From: Cyanidium caldarium
Taxonomy: Eukaryota > Rhodophyta > Bangiophyceae > Cyanidiales > Cyanidiaceae
Assembly (NCBI GenBank): GCA_026184775.1
Contig: JANCYW010000004.1
Location: 62,001 to 126,000 of the forward strand
Reading direction: 5' to 3'
DNA: 64,000 nt
Every line of letters starts with the position of its first letter. The first letter of the stretch is position 1. This document shows, in pieces, positions 54,183 to 63,272 of this stretch. The notes beneath the pieces were generated by a model. It was given only the letters and a program-made list of their open reading frames with translations, did no database searches and was not told the DNA's origin. The translations under genes were made by a program, and so were the position numbers.

Positions 54183-55514
54183 ATGGTGCAGACGCGAGAG
54201 CGAAGCCGCACGTCGGCGATGCGGGAATCGACAGATGACGGCGTCGTCGTCGTCGTCGGGAAGATGACCGCAGCGGCCAGTAGGCAGACACGCGGTCAAC
54301 GTCAGGCCTCCTATTTCACAGACGTCTGGCGCTCATCGTGCCGGTCGCTCTCCGGCAGCGACGCTTCACCGGCACGCCGGGGCGAGCCGGACGTGCTCAT
54401 CGACGCGGCCACACTGCCGACGATTCCCGACAAAGCGACCGGCAGGGGACCGTGGAAAACGTGCGAGGATGAACGGCTGCTGGCACTGGTGCGCATCGTC
54501 GGCCCGAGCAGCTGGTCGCGCGTCGCCGAGTACATGGTGCACCGCACCGCCAAGCAATGCCGCGAGCGGTACGTCAACCACTTGGCGCCGGGCGTGGTCA
54601 AGGCCGAGTGGACGCCCGAAGACGAGCAGCGTCTCATCGAGCTGCAGGCGGTGCACGGCAACCACTGGTCAGTGATCTCCAAACACTTCCCCGGTCGCAC
54701 CGACAATGCCCTCAAGAACCGCTACAACAGTTACCTGCGTCGTCAGGAGTACCGCAAGAAGCGCGAGGCCGCCGAGGCCCAGCGCCGAAAAAGCAGCCGG
54801 GACAAAAAGGAACCCGACGCCAAAAGGGCGCGTCATGGTCCGACATGCGGCGATGGGAGGGCGAATTGGGAAGACGAGCGGGCAGCGACGAGGCCATCCA
54901 ATCGCCCATCTCGCCATAGAGATGCGCCCGCCATGGGGGCACCTTCGGAACGCACTTCCGCGCCCCGAGCCACAGCAGCAACAGCAGCGCGGATACCGCA
55001 ACCCCACTCTGTCGATCCCCAACTGGATCCCTCCTATTCCCAGCAACCGCAGTTGCGCATGGCGTTCATGCGCGAGTCCACCGCACCTTTTCTGGTACAC
55101 GAGAACGACTTGGGCGTGTCGCTGTGCTCGCCGATCCTGGAGGAGCGCCGCGCCTCTCCGCGCACTGTGTTATCGCGTTCCACAAACGCCGCACTGGAAG
55201 CGCTCCACAACGTGCTGACCGAGAGCGAGACGCGCCTGCTCGGTCGCTATATGTACGCGGGCGCGTCCAAACCGTCGCTGCTGATGCGCAGTCCCAGCAA
55301 CTCTGGCGTGCTGGATGAGACGACAGGCGCCGCGGTATCATCCCGCGAGCCCAAGCCGCGCACTTCACCAACCTATTGGGAGACGTCCCCGCACGAGCTC
55401 ATCACCCCGGTCACGTTCCGAACGCCGCTGCGCGGGCAGGCGGACGCAGCGCACGCCCCAGCTCGTCTGGATAACGGCGAGGACGATTGCACGGCGGCAT
55501 TTTTGGTGGAATAG
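54183..55514 (+). CDS. R2R3 MYB transcription factor (animal c-Myb/MYB3R-like repeats)
   Basis: A 443-aa DNA-binding protein with two MYB repeats at about 88-188. R2 has Trp91 and Trp111 and RTAKQCRERYVNHL; R3 has Trp143 and Trp162 and GRTDNALKNRYNSYLRR. These recognition helices match c-Myb and plant MYB3R (GKQCRERWHNHL; RTDNAIKNHWNS) more than typical plant R2R3 factors. The last Trp of each repeat is Tyr here (Tyr130, Tyr181). A basic stretch follows, then a disordered Ser/Pro/Gln-rich tail. MYB3R factors control G2/M genes; that this one does is inferred, helped by the shared promoter 10-mer. No R1 repeat is seen. Confidence 0.9.
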   Translation: MVQTRERSRTSAMRESTDDGVVVVVGKMTAAASRQTRGQRQASYFTDVWRSSCRSLSGSDASPARRGEPDVLIDAATLPTIPDKATGRGPWKTCEDERLLALVRIVGPSSWSRVAEYMVHRTAKQCRERYVNHLAPGVVKAEWTPEDEQRLIELQAVHGNHWSVISKHFPGRTDNALKNRYNSYLRRQEYRKKREAAEAQRRKSSRDKKEPDAKRARHGPTCGDGRANWEDERAATRPSNRPSRHRDAPAMGAPSERTSAPRATAATAARIPQPHSVDPQLDPSYSQQPQLRMAFMRESTAPFLVHENDLGVSLCSPILEERRASPRTVLSRSTNAALEALHNVLTESETRLLGRYMYAGASKPSLLMRSPSNSGVLDETTGAAVSSREPKPRTSPTYWETSPHELITPVTFRTPLRGQADAAHAPARLDNGEDDCTAAFLVE

Positions 55515-55808
55515 GAGGCGGGATGGTAAACTTCATTATTCTCCGTCGCCCGACGTGCACACTCGGCGGTTCAACGTGGCGATGGGAAGGGGAGAGCGCG
55601 AAAACCAACGAGATACGCTGTCTGCTCGCCGATGAGACACGTCATTTTCTCCTCTACGCCCGCTGTTCTTGTCTGGCGACAACATTGTTGGGCGTATTCA
55701 TGTTCGACGACGGGCGGACAGCGCACGCCGTGTAACGGAAGATTCATACACGCACTCCGTGCCGACGACGTCCAATCTGGCGGCCATCTTCTCGTGTCTG
55801 GCTCCGTC

Positions 55809-57551
55809 ATGAGCAACTCCACGTTGACCAACGCCACCGCGGTGTCCACCGCGGTCGTCTCGCTCTTCTATGACTATCCCAGAATCCTGGGCGGCTCCAA
55901 TCAACTCCGAGTGGATTTCGATTATTTCAAAGGGGTCGGCTTCACCGCTATACCTTATGTGGCGGTCGGCGTCGGGCTGGCGCTGCTGCTGCTGTTGCTA
56001 CTGGTGCTGCCCGCTGCGGTGTGGAGCGCCTGTGCGCCGGGCCGGGCGCGCCCGCTACCCTATTACGACGAGCGCCCCAGCGGCGATATCGTGCTGCACA
56101 GTGGAGTGGCGTTGGCGGAACCGACGCCGCCGAAGCCGTCCGCCCCGCTAGCGCCGCAACCGAACGGCAAAGCGGCGCTGATGGCCGACGAAGAGGACGA
56201 GGAGCCGATAGAGGGCACCCGCTCATCGGCAACGGCGGCCAGTCCGCTACCGCCGGAAAAATTATGGGCGGCCAACGGCGCTGTAGCGGCGGGTGCCGCC
56301 ACTCCAGCCGCTGCCGAAAGCGCCCTCTGCGCCCGCACGCCCCGCGCTTGCAGCACCTTCTTCCCGCCGCCGCTGGCGTGCGGCTACCTCATCAGCGTTG
56401 CCGCGCTGCTGGTGCTGCTGGCGGCCGCCCTGATGGTGGCATTGGTGGGCAACATCGTGGCGCACACCTCCCTCGAGGAAACTTTTGGTGCTATATCCGG
56501 CGGGGTGCACGCGGTTCGCCATCGCGGCCAGGGCGTGGTAGACGATTACGACCGCGCCACCAATTTGATCAACACCCTGATCAGCAGCCCGGAGGCGTCG
56601 CTGATCGGCATCAGCTCGTCGAGCGTGAACATCAGCAGCATCCGCAGCGAGGCGCAGAGCATTTACCACAAGGTGGTGAGCGTGGTCGACACCGTCAACA
56701 ACGGGCTTGGTTATGCGCGTACTGCCGAGTGGGTGCGTTTTGGGGTGCTCCTGGGTGGCACGCTGCTGTTGTGGCTGTTGTGGGTGCTGATCGTGGGGGC
56801 GGTGTACACGTCGTGCCGGTTGGCGATCGATGCGTGGAGCGATCCGCAACTGCTGAATAGCGCCGCCGCCAGGACGCGCCTGCACGGTTGTTGCGGCCGC
56901 ATCATGAGGCTGCGTCTGATGCTCTTCGCCGCGATCGTCTTCGTGCTGCTGGTGTGGATCGGTCTGGGCATCTCCACCGCGTACGGCGTGCTGAACGGCG
57001 ATCTATGCACGGCGGCGGTGGCGCGCGAAGACCAGCTGCTGGAGGGTGTTAACTTGGACGGCACCGTCTCGGCCAGCGTGCCGTCCGACTCGCTAGGCCA
57101 CCTCATCTACTGTCCGGAGCGCAGCAGTGTGGAGGGCGTGCTGCACAAGCAGCAACGCATCCTGGACGGCATCTTCAGCAAACTGGACTCGGCGCTGCGT
57201 GGCCTGGGCGTGAGCTTGCCGGCCAACATCACCTTGCAGGACTACCAGCAGGTGTTCAGCGAGCTGGAGTCGAGTGGCGGCACCGCCATCGGCCTCGTGC
57301 GGCCGTTTCTGAACGAGGGCTCGCAGATTCTGGGCAACGTCAGCGACGCCACCACGACGCTGCACAACTGGCTGGACTGCGGGCCGGTGGTGGACATTCT
57401 GGGCAGCGCCATTCGGGAGCAGTGCAACGCGGGCGTCCAGTCAGCGCTGGCCACCTTTATCGGCTTTTTCATCTGTTCGATCCTCGGCTCGCTGATCGCC
57501 CTGTACGTGCTGGTGTGCTCCAAGATCCAAAACGCCGAACTCCACCTGTGA
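55809..57551 (+). CDS. Five-span membrane protein, prominin/tweety-like topology
   Basis: A 580-aa protein with five hydrophobic helices: one at about residues 55-80 (VAVGVGLALLLLLLLVLPAA), a second around 200-225 (LISVAALLVLLAAALMVALVG), two close together in the middle (VLLGGTLLLWLLWVLIVGAV and LMLFAAIVFVLLVWIGLG), and one near the end (FIGFFICSILGSLIALYVL). Two large outside loops, with helical VVDTVNN-type repeats, conserved Cys and sequons, lie between helices 2-3 and 4-5. That layout is shared by prominins and tweety proteins, which shape membrane protrusions. No signature motif decides between them. The N-terminus before helix 1 has sequons (NST, NAT). The start at 55809 is preferred over 55632, which adds a Cys-rich leader. 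Confidence 0.65.
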   Translation: MSNSTLTNATAVSTAVVSLFYDYPRILGGSNQLRVDFDYFKGVGFTAIPYVAVGVGLALLLLLLLVLPAAVWSACAPGRARPLPYYDERPSGDIVLHSGVALAEPTPPKPSAPLAPQPNGKAALMADEEDEEPIEGTRSSATAASPLPPEKLWAANGAVAAGAATPAAAESALCARTPRACSTFFPPPLACGYLISVAALLVLLAAALMVALVGNIVAHTSLEETFGAISGGVHAVRHRGQGVVDDYDRATNLINTLISSPEASLIGISSSSVNISSIRSEAQSIYHKVVSVVDTVNNGLGYARTAEWVRFGVLLGGTLLLWLLWVLIVGAVYTSCRLAIDAWSDPQLLNSAAARTRLHGCCGRIMRLRLMLFAAIVFVLLVWIGLGISTAYGVLNGDLCTAAVAREDQLLEGVNLDGTVSASVPSDSLGHLIYCPERSSVEGVLHKQQRILDGIFSKLDSALRGLGVSLPANITLQDYQQVFSELESSGGTAIGLVRPFLNEGSQILGNVSDATTTLHNWLDCGPVVDILGSAIREQCNAGVQSALATFIGFFICSILGSLIALYVLVCSKIQNAELHL

Positions 57552-57631
57552 GAGGTGCCTGCCGGATCGTTGTGTACGGGCAGAGGCGCTGCGGCATCTA
57601 AAAGTAGCGCCAGATTCTCCACGCCTGTCGT

Positions 57632-58375
57632 TCAGCTGGACTTGTTGACCGTTTTGGCTGGGCGCGGTGCCGGGCGCCGCGGTCGATGGCGCACCGCCAT
57701 CAGCACGATGCCAACCACCATCGAGAGCACCATTGACACAAACGCCAGCGGATGGCGTAGCAGCCACCGCGCAACGTGGTCCGACTTCCACATCGCGGCA
57801 CTGCACACCGGTAGCAGCCACCCGAAAGGGTCGCGCCAGCCGCGCAACGGGATGGCAACGTCGGGCGCGCCGGCCAGCTTCCCGTCCAAACCGAGGTGCA
57901 CTGCCTGAACGATGCCTTCGGCGGTGTGCGGCCCGGCGTAGAAGAACGTCCCCGGCCGGCCTGCTTCCGCCGCGTTCTTCAACAGGATGTACAACGCCGG
58001 GAAACCGTCCGCACCGAAGCGCATGGAGACATCGCCATAGCGAGCGCCGTCCAACCGGCACACCGACACTGGCTGTCGCTCCGACGCCAGGGTGGCCACT
58101 GCAGCGCCTGCAGACGGACCGGACAGCGCCTGGGCGACATCCCGCATCACCGGCTCCAGGCGGCGACAGTGACCACACCACGGAGCATATATCTCCAGCA
58201 GTATCGCTGCCGTCGCGTTGCCAAACATTTGCCGGACGTGCGCATCAAACGCCGATCCGTCCACCTCCCGAACCAACGAGCTCTGCACACTGCCGGACGC
58301 ATCCTCGGCTGCGGCGCGGCGAACCAACAGCGCCGCCAGACAGAGCAGCAGCAGCAGCAGCAACGTCTTTCTCAT
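57632..58375 (-). CDS. Membrane-anchored protein disulfide isomerase (TMX-like)
   Basis: A 247-aa ER oxidoreductase. The signal peptide has a poly-Leu core encoded by a CAG/CTG triplet run (58345-58361). The thioredoxin domain holds APWCGHC at residues 64-70 and the cis-Pro segment FGADGFPALYILL. A C-terminal helix (LAFVSMVLSMVVGIVLMAV) is followed by a basic tail ending KTVNKSS, so the catalytic domain faces the lumen. This is the plan of TMX-type PDIs. No KDEL is present. The ATG at 58375 gives the leader. It converges on the five-span membrane gene and is divergent from the TLC gene. Confidence 0.88.
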   Translation of the reverse strand: MRKTLLLLLLLCLAALLVRRAAAEDASGSVQSSLVREVDGSAFDAHVRQMFGNATAAILLEIYAPWCGHCRRLEPVMRDVAQALSGPSAGAAVATLASERQPVSVCRLDGARYGDVSMRFGADGFPALYILLKNAAEAGRPGTFFYAGPHTAEGIVQAVHLGLDGKLAGAPDVAIPLRGWRDPFGWLLPVCSAAMWKSDHVARWLLRHPLAFVSMVLSMVVGIVLMAVRHRPRRPAPRPAKTVNKSS

Positions 58376-58767
58376 CCCAATCAGACCGCAGCACCTCAAA
58401 AAGACGAACCGGAACACCAATTTCGCAACGCTTGCTCACCCCTCTGCAGTTCCCACCAGGCTATCCACACACACACACACACACCCACACACACCCTCCC
58501 TTCCCACCCCGACGTTCGCTCTGCGCGCGTTCAGCGCCGCCTCCGCCGACAACAAGCGAGCGATGCGTGTGTGTGCCATTTCGCGCAGGCGCGTGCAGGC
58601 GATCGCCGAAGGAGATGCGGTCTGGGGCGGAGCGGCACCGACGCGTGGCACGTTTCAGCGTCAGGAAGCGCCAGCGGTCTGCTTGACGACGAGGTGTCGC
58701 CGACGGTGCGCCTACCGACGTGGTGGTGCGCGCTGCGGGGTGTTTTCTCGACGCCGTAGTGGGAGTC
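58376..58767. promoter_or_regulatory. Divergent PDI/TLC region with CA microsatellite
   Basis: 392 bp between divergent starts. It contains an interrupted (CA)n run at 58466-58494. A similar CG/CA run lies in the PEPCK/exchanger divergent region (20691-20712). No other element was recognised. Confidence 0.5.
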
Positions 58768-59586
58768 ATGCGGGAGCCGGGTGGAGCGACGGCGGCGACG
58801 ACGGCGGCTGCAGAGCCGCGCACGCCGCCGCGAGTGCACGGCCCGGTTGGCGGTGTGGGTGTGCACGGGGCTCGTCCAGTTTCGTGGCGTCCGGGGCTGG
58901 GCTCGCGGGTTCACGACTTTGTGAACATGGCGGAGATACCGTTGCTGTTCGTGTTGTCGGTGGCGAGCATGTTCACCGAGCGCGTGTGGGTGCATGCGAC
59001 GTTGATCGTATACGCGGACATTTACTTTCTGAGCGACACTGTATGGATTTTGGTGGCGCCGTATATTGTGAAGCAGCCGCGGTCGATTATCGCGCACCAC
59101 TTGGTGGCCATGATGCTGCTGCTGGAACCGACGAGCGCGCTGCTGCGGCTGGCCCACGTCATCGGCGAGTGTCGGCGCGCGTCGGCGCGCTGCTTCGAGG
59201 TGGGCGACATGGCGTCGGTGGCGCTGGCGTTCAGTGCGATCACAGGCGATATCCTGGTGGTGGAGCTGAACACGCTGTTCCTGTTGTTGCGGCGGAACAC
59301 CGAGACGCGCCAAGTGTTCGAGTTCCTTTTTTATCTGACGTGGCTCGCGATCCGCATCATCTGGTACCCGTACCTGCTGTTCTGGCGCATCCTGCCGCAC
59401 CCCACGGCGTCCGTGGTGAGCAAGGCGTCGTTCGTGGTGATCGTGCTGTTGCAGTTTTGGTGGACGCTGGCGTTTCTGAAGCCGAGTTACTGGAGTCGGC
59501 AGCGGAAAAAGTTCACCGGCCATCACGCGGACGGCAGCATCCACCAAGGGGAGCGTTCACCGGAGATGCGCGAGAAGTATCTCTAA
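58768..59586 (+). CDS. TLC-domain (TRAM/LAG1/CLN8) membrane protein
   Basis: A 272-aa multi-pass protein with a TLC-type core. Helices run from AEIPLLFVLSVASMF to the last FVVIVLLQFWWTLAFL. The motif pair QPRSIIAHHLVAMMLLL (the conserved His-His after a helix start) and LNTLFLLLRRNTE, followed by FLFYLTWLAIRIIWYPYL, fits TLCD/CLN8-like proteins rather than ceramide synthases, which have a longer Lag motif. The family acts in ER or plasma-membrane lipid metabolism. The first ATG of the frame is at 58768. The N-terminal about 45 residues are Ala/Pro-rich. Confidence 0.78.
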   Translation: MREPGGATAATTAAAEPRTPPRVHGPVGGVGVHGARPVSWRPGLGSRVHDFVNMAEIPLLFVLSVASMFTERVWVHATLIVYADIYFLSDTVWILVAPYIVKQPRSIIAHHLVAMMLLLEPTSALLRLAHVIGECRRASARCFEVGDMASVALAFSAITGDILVVELNTLFLLLRRNTETRQVFEFLFYLTWLAIRIIWYPYLLFWRILPHPTASVVSKASFVVIVLLQFWWTLAFLKPSYWSRQRKKFTGHHADGSIHQGERSPEMREKYL

Positions 59587-60198
59587 CGGCGGTCCGAGGA
59601 GGGAGAAGCGGGTGCGGGGTGGCGAGTCAAGTGGGCGGGAGCGCAGCGGCAACGGATGGTCTGTGAATGGACACGTAAACTGGATGCCGCAAGTTGCATT
59701 GCCTGTCGAGGACACTGAGATAACGTTGCCAACGACTTGTCAGAGCCATCCGGTGGCACTGGCCGAAAACGAAATCACCACATCAAGGGCACCGCAAGGA
59801 CGCCGACAGACTCGAGGGGCCAGATTCCCGTCGGGTGAATCGGAGGTGTTCAGAAAGACGAAAAATTCCAGTTGCATCGCAGGCGCGATGTTCACGAGCA
59901 AGTGTCACGCGCCCGCTTCTACCTGTTACAGTAGAAAGAACAGAAACTACCGTTGTATCCAAGCTTGTCGCTCGCGATACACCTTGAGTGCCGGGGACAA
60001 CGCCAAGGCGGCGCGAATCAGGGCGCGGCCGCGGCCGAACGGAGGAGGCATAGGCGTCCGACGATGAGAACCTCAATGGCGACATTCTCGTCTATGATGA
60101 GTCAATTATAGACGACCGACGAGCAGCGTTTGGGGAAATCGACGTTCCGGCTCGTGCCGCGTTCGCCTTGTGCAGACCCCCGCACTCGCACCCTTCTT
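59587..60198. other. Intergenic upstream of the Kelch-BTB gene
   Basis: 612 bp with lower GC than most of the window. It holds an inverted repeat, CGTCTAT at 60089-60095 and ATAGACG at 60108-60114, 12 bp apart, about 85 bp before the Kelch-BTB start. Small frames look like noise. Possibly promoter plus leader. Confidence 0.4.
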
Positions 60199-63030
60199 AT
60201 GCCTCGGGGCAGCAGCGTGCATCGGTCGGAAGCACCGTCACCGACGACGTTACCGGAAGCGCCAGCGGCGGGCGGGCGTGGCGCGCTCGACGAAGGAGTG
60301 GCACCGCCAGAGCGCCTCGAGGGGAACGATGCGGAGGCAACCCGCGGCGATCGACCTGCTGCCGCCGATCCCGACGCAAACCCCCCAGTGAGCAGTCGAG
60401 AGGACGGGGACGTGTCCGATGGGCGCAACAGCTCAGAAAGCGACGTGGGAGATCGGTCACGCGCCACCCGTCCGCCGCAATTTTGCGAGATGTCGTACTC
60501 CGGTAACATGCGCCCGGAGTGGCTGGCGATGGAATCGGTGCTTTCACCGCGCCAACGCTTTTTGGAACAACGCGGCCGCTATTTCGGTTCCAGGGGGAAC
60601 GATGCGCGGACAGCGGGAGGGTACACGGTGCCGCCCAGCCGATCAGCGCCAACGCCGAACACCCTAGGCGGACGCAAGCGCCCGCGGGTGTCTGGCGCGA
60701 TGCCGACCCGCCCGACACCCTCCACCTCCTCCAGTGATGTGGGCGACCACTGCACCGACGTGTGTGCGCCCACCTATGCCTACGGTAGCGCCCAGCGTCC
60801 GGTGCGATGGAACGCCGTACCACCCGACCCGTCGCTGGCGTACCTGTTTGGCGGCCGTGCCGGACACGCCATGGCGGCGGTGCACCACCGCGTGTACATC
60901 TTCGGTGGCTACAACGTCCTCCGCGGCAATGACGCCGCCGAGACGGTGCCTGTCACCGGTGTGGAGGAGCGCACCAGTCCGGACGGCCAACGACGCATCC
61001 GGCACTTTAGTGACCTCGTCGAGTTTGACGCGGACAGCCGCCGATGGCGACTGGTGGGCGGGGCGTTGCCGACGACTGCGCGCCCGGCACCGCGTCGCCA
61101 CGCCAGCATGGTGTGTTTCCGCAACGCCCTGTATGTGTACGGCGGCTTCAATGCGGACGACCAGGTGCTCGGTGACTTGTGGTGCTGCGACCTGAACGCC
61201 GGCGGCGAATGGCGGCGGATGGATGTGACAATGGAGACATCGGCGGCCGGCGCGCCCGGAAGAGAAATCACCGGGATCGTCGCTCCGGCCGACTCGGCCG
61301 CCATACCCGCACCGCCCGGCGAGCACAGTGGTCCTGGCTCCCGCCGTTACGTATGGCTCGACGGCGTCGGATTGGTCTCCTACGTCGACGAGGCCGTCGC
61401 TCGCAGCGGCCGCGCTGAACACACCGCGGTGGTGTACAAGAACTTCATGGTGGTGTTCGGCGGCTATGACGGGCGCCGCAAGGTCAACTCCACCCTGGTG
61501 TTCGACCTGCACACGCACCGCTGGCTGGTGGTCAAGGCGTTGCTAGAATGTCACACACACGGGCGCGTCGGTATCGACTATCCGCATCGGCGGTGCAAAC
61601 ACTCGGCAGTGGTGTATCGTCACCGCATGTACGTGTTCGGCGGCTTTCAGTATCGCGACGGGGCCAATTACGCATGCTCCGATATGTTCGTCCTCAATCT
61701 GGATACGTGGCTGTGGGAGGGGCCGGTGCTGATGCACGGCCAGCCGCCGGCCGCGATGCAGGGTCACCGCGCGGTGGCCTGTCTCGACTCGATGTACGTG
61801 TTCGGGGGCAAGATTCGCGCTGACGGGACCACGGCACTGCCGCCGCCGCCGCCCAGCGGCGGCAACCCCAGTACACCGCCCGAGTTGCGCTCGTCGGGGT
61901 TGAGTCGCCACATCTGGCAGTACCGCTTCGACGTGTGCAAGTGGTTCCGGGTGCCAGTGGAGAGGGCGCCAGGCGGGGCGAGTCGGATGCCACGGGCGGT
62001 GCCCGTACCGCGGCAACTGCACGGCATGGCGGTGACCGGCGAGGATAATCCGCGTGCCTGCACGATTTATCTGTTCGGCGGGATGGATCGCGAAAAGGAG
62101 CGTTTCTTCGGGGATATGCACGAGCTGCGCGGACTGCTCGCCTTTGGCCACCAGCTGCAGCCGCGGTGCGCATTGTGTACGGATTTGGAACGCGCCCTGA
62201 ATCAGCCGGAATGGGCCGACGTGGAGTTTGCTCTCACCGCCGAGTCGACAGAGGAAGACTGGGTAGGGCATACGGATACGACCATTGCTGGGGTGCTGGT
62301 GAACGCGTCCGCTACCGCCACCACCACCCTCTCCTCCGCTGACACCGCCAGCAGCACGCACGTGGCGGCGGCACCCGACGTGAGGAGCGAGACCGGCGAT
62401 ACAGCGTCGGCGGAAGAGTCGCCCGAGGCCCACCGAGCGCCACCGCCCAGCACCGCGGCCACCGTGCGCTTCTTCGCGCATCGCGTCATCTTGGCGGCGC
62501 GCTCGGAATACTTTGCCAACATGTTCCGCAGCGGCCTGCTAGAGTCGTGCTCGTCCACCGCCCACGCACGCCTGACCATACCGATCGCTGACGTATCCCC
62601 GTCGGTGTTCTGGGCGATGTTGCGATACCTGTACACCGGTCAGGTGGTGTTCCCGGACCGCTTGCAGGCGGACGCCTCCGACGCTGCTGCCTCGGCCGAA
62701 CAGCGCGGCCGCTTCGCCCTGCGCCTACTGCAGGCCGCCGATCGTTTCGGCCTGGAGACGCTGTGCAGCACGTGCGTGAGCCTTGTCGAGCGCGCCATTA
62801 CCATCCACAACGTGGCATTCGTCCTGGAGGTGAGCGCCTCCGGCCTCCAAGGCACGAGCGGACTCAAGTCGTACTGCCTGTCGTTTATCGTGCACAACTT
62901 TCGTCGCGTCATCGAGACCGACAGCTGGCACCAGCTGCTGCGCCGCGACCCCGGCGGGCTCGGCCAAGAAGTACTACGCGCCTACTACGAATCCACCCAC
63001 ACCGAGTCCACCAATTCCAGGACGCTATGA
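60199..63030 (+). CDS. Kelch-repeat BTB protein, LZTR1-like
   Basis: A 943-aa protein. After a disordered N-terminal about 200 residues come at least six Kelch blades, each with a His-x-A/M...[VF]-x-GG core: HAMAAVHHRVYIFGGY, HASMVCFRNALYVYGGF, HTAVVYKNFMVVFGGY, HSAVVYRHRMYVFGGF, HRAVACLDSMYVFGGK and TIYLFGGMD. Then a BTB/POZ domain: WADVEFAL, a Thr/Ala/Ser-rich insertion of about 70 residues, then FFAHRVILAARSEYFANMFRSG and VFWAMLRYLYTG. A BACK-like helical end follows. Kelch-first order is that of LZTR1, a CUL3 adaptor, not of KLHL proteins. A CUL3 role is inferred. The first true ATG is 60199. Confidence 0.88.
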   Translation: MPRGSSVHRSEAPSPTTLPEAPAAGGRGALDEGVAPPERLEGNDAEATRGDRPAAADPDANPPVSSREDGDVSDGRNSSESDVGDRSRATRPPQFCEMSYSGNMRPEWLAMESVLSPRQRFLEQRGRYFGSRGNDARTAGGYTVPPSRSAPTPNTLGGRKRPRVSGAMPTRPTPSTSSSDVGDHCTDVCAPTYAYGSAQRPVRWNAVPPDPSLAYLFGGRAGHAMAAVHHRVYIFGGYNVLRGNDAAETVPVTGVEERTSPDGQRRIRHFSDLVEFDADSRRWRLVGGALPTTARPAPRRHASMVCFRNALYVYGGFNADDQVLGDLWCCDLNAGGEWRRMDVTMETSAAGAPGREITGIVAPADSAAIPAPPGEHSGPGSRRYVWLDGVGLVSYVDEAVARSGRAEHTAVVYKNFMVVFGGYDGRRKVNSTLVFDLHTHRWLVVKALLECHTHGRVGIDYPHRRCKHSAVVYRHRMYVFGGFQYRDGANYACSDMFVLNLDTWLWEGPVLMHGQPPAAMQGHRAVACLDSMYVFGGKIRADGTTALPPPPPSGGNPSTPPELRSSGLSRHIWQYRFDVCKWFRVPVERAPGGASRMPRAVPVPRQLHGMAVTGEDNPRACTIYLFGGMDREKERFFGDMHELRGLLAFGHQLQPRCALCTDLERALNQPEWADVEFALTAESTEEDWVGHTDTTIAGVLVNASATATTTLSSADTASSTHVAAAPDVRSETGDTASAEESPEAHRAPPPSTAATVRFFAHRVILAARSEYFANMFRSGLLESCSSTAHARLTIPIADVSPSVFWAMLRYLYTGQVVFPDRLQADASDAAASAEQRGRFALRLLQAADRFGLETLCSTCVSLVERAITIHNVAFVLEVSASGLQGTSGLKSYCLSFIVHNFRRVIETDSWHQLLRRDPGGLGQEVLRAYYESTHTESTNSRTL

Positions 63031-63272
63031 ATAGCGTGTCGAGTAAACGAGCATGAGAGCGAAAGAGCCGGTGAGGAGGCATCGGGTGTGCGGCAGCGGA
63101 TGGGAGGCTCCACGCGGTGCTGCGCACGGCGTGACGAAAGCGGTTGCAGGCAGCACGCGTCGGGTGCTGTCGGCAGCGCGGTGCGATGCGACTGAAAGGG
63201 GCGGAAGACGATACCGAGGAGTGCAGGAGGGCATGAATTAGATTCTCGGGGACGTTGACACTTTCTCGAAGC

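Noticed and set aside
58218-59666. Plus-strand open frame of about 480 codons
   Set aside because: It overlaps the TLC-domain gene in another frame and the PDI start; the product is Arg/Gly/Ala-rich noise while the TLC frame has clear membrane helices.
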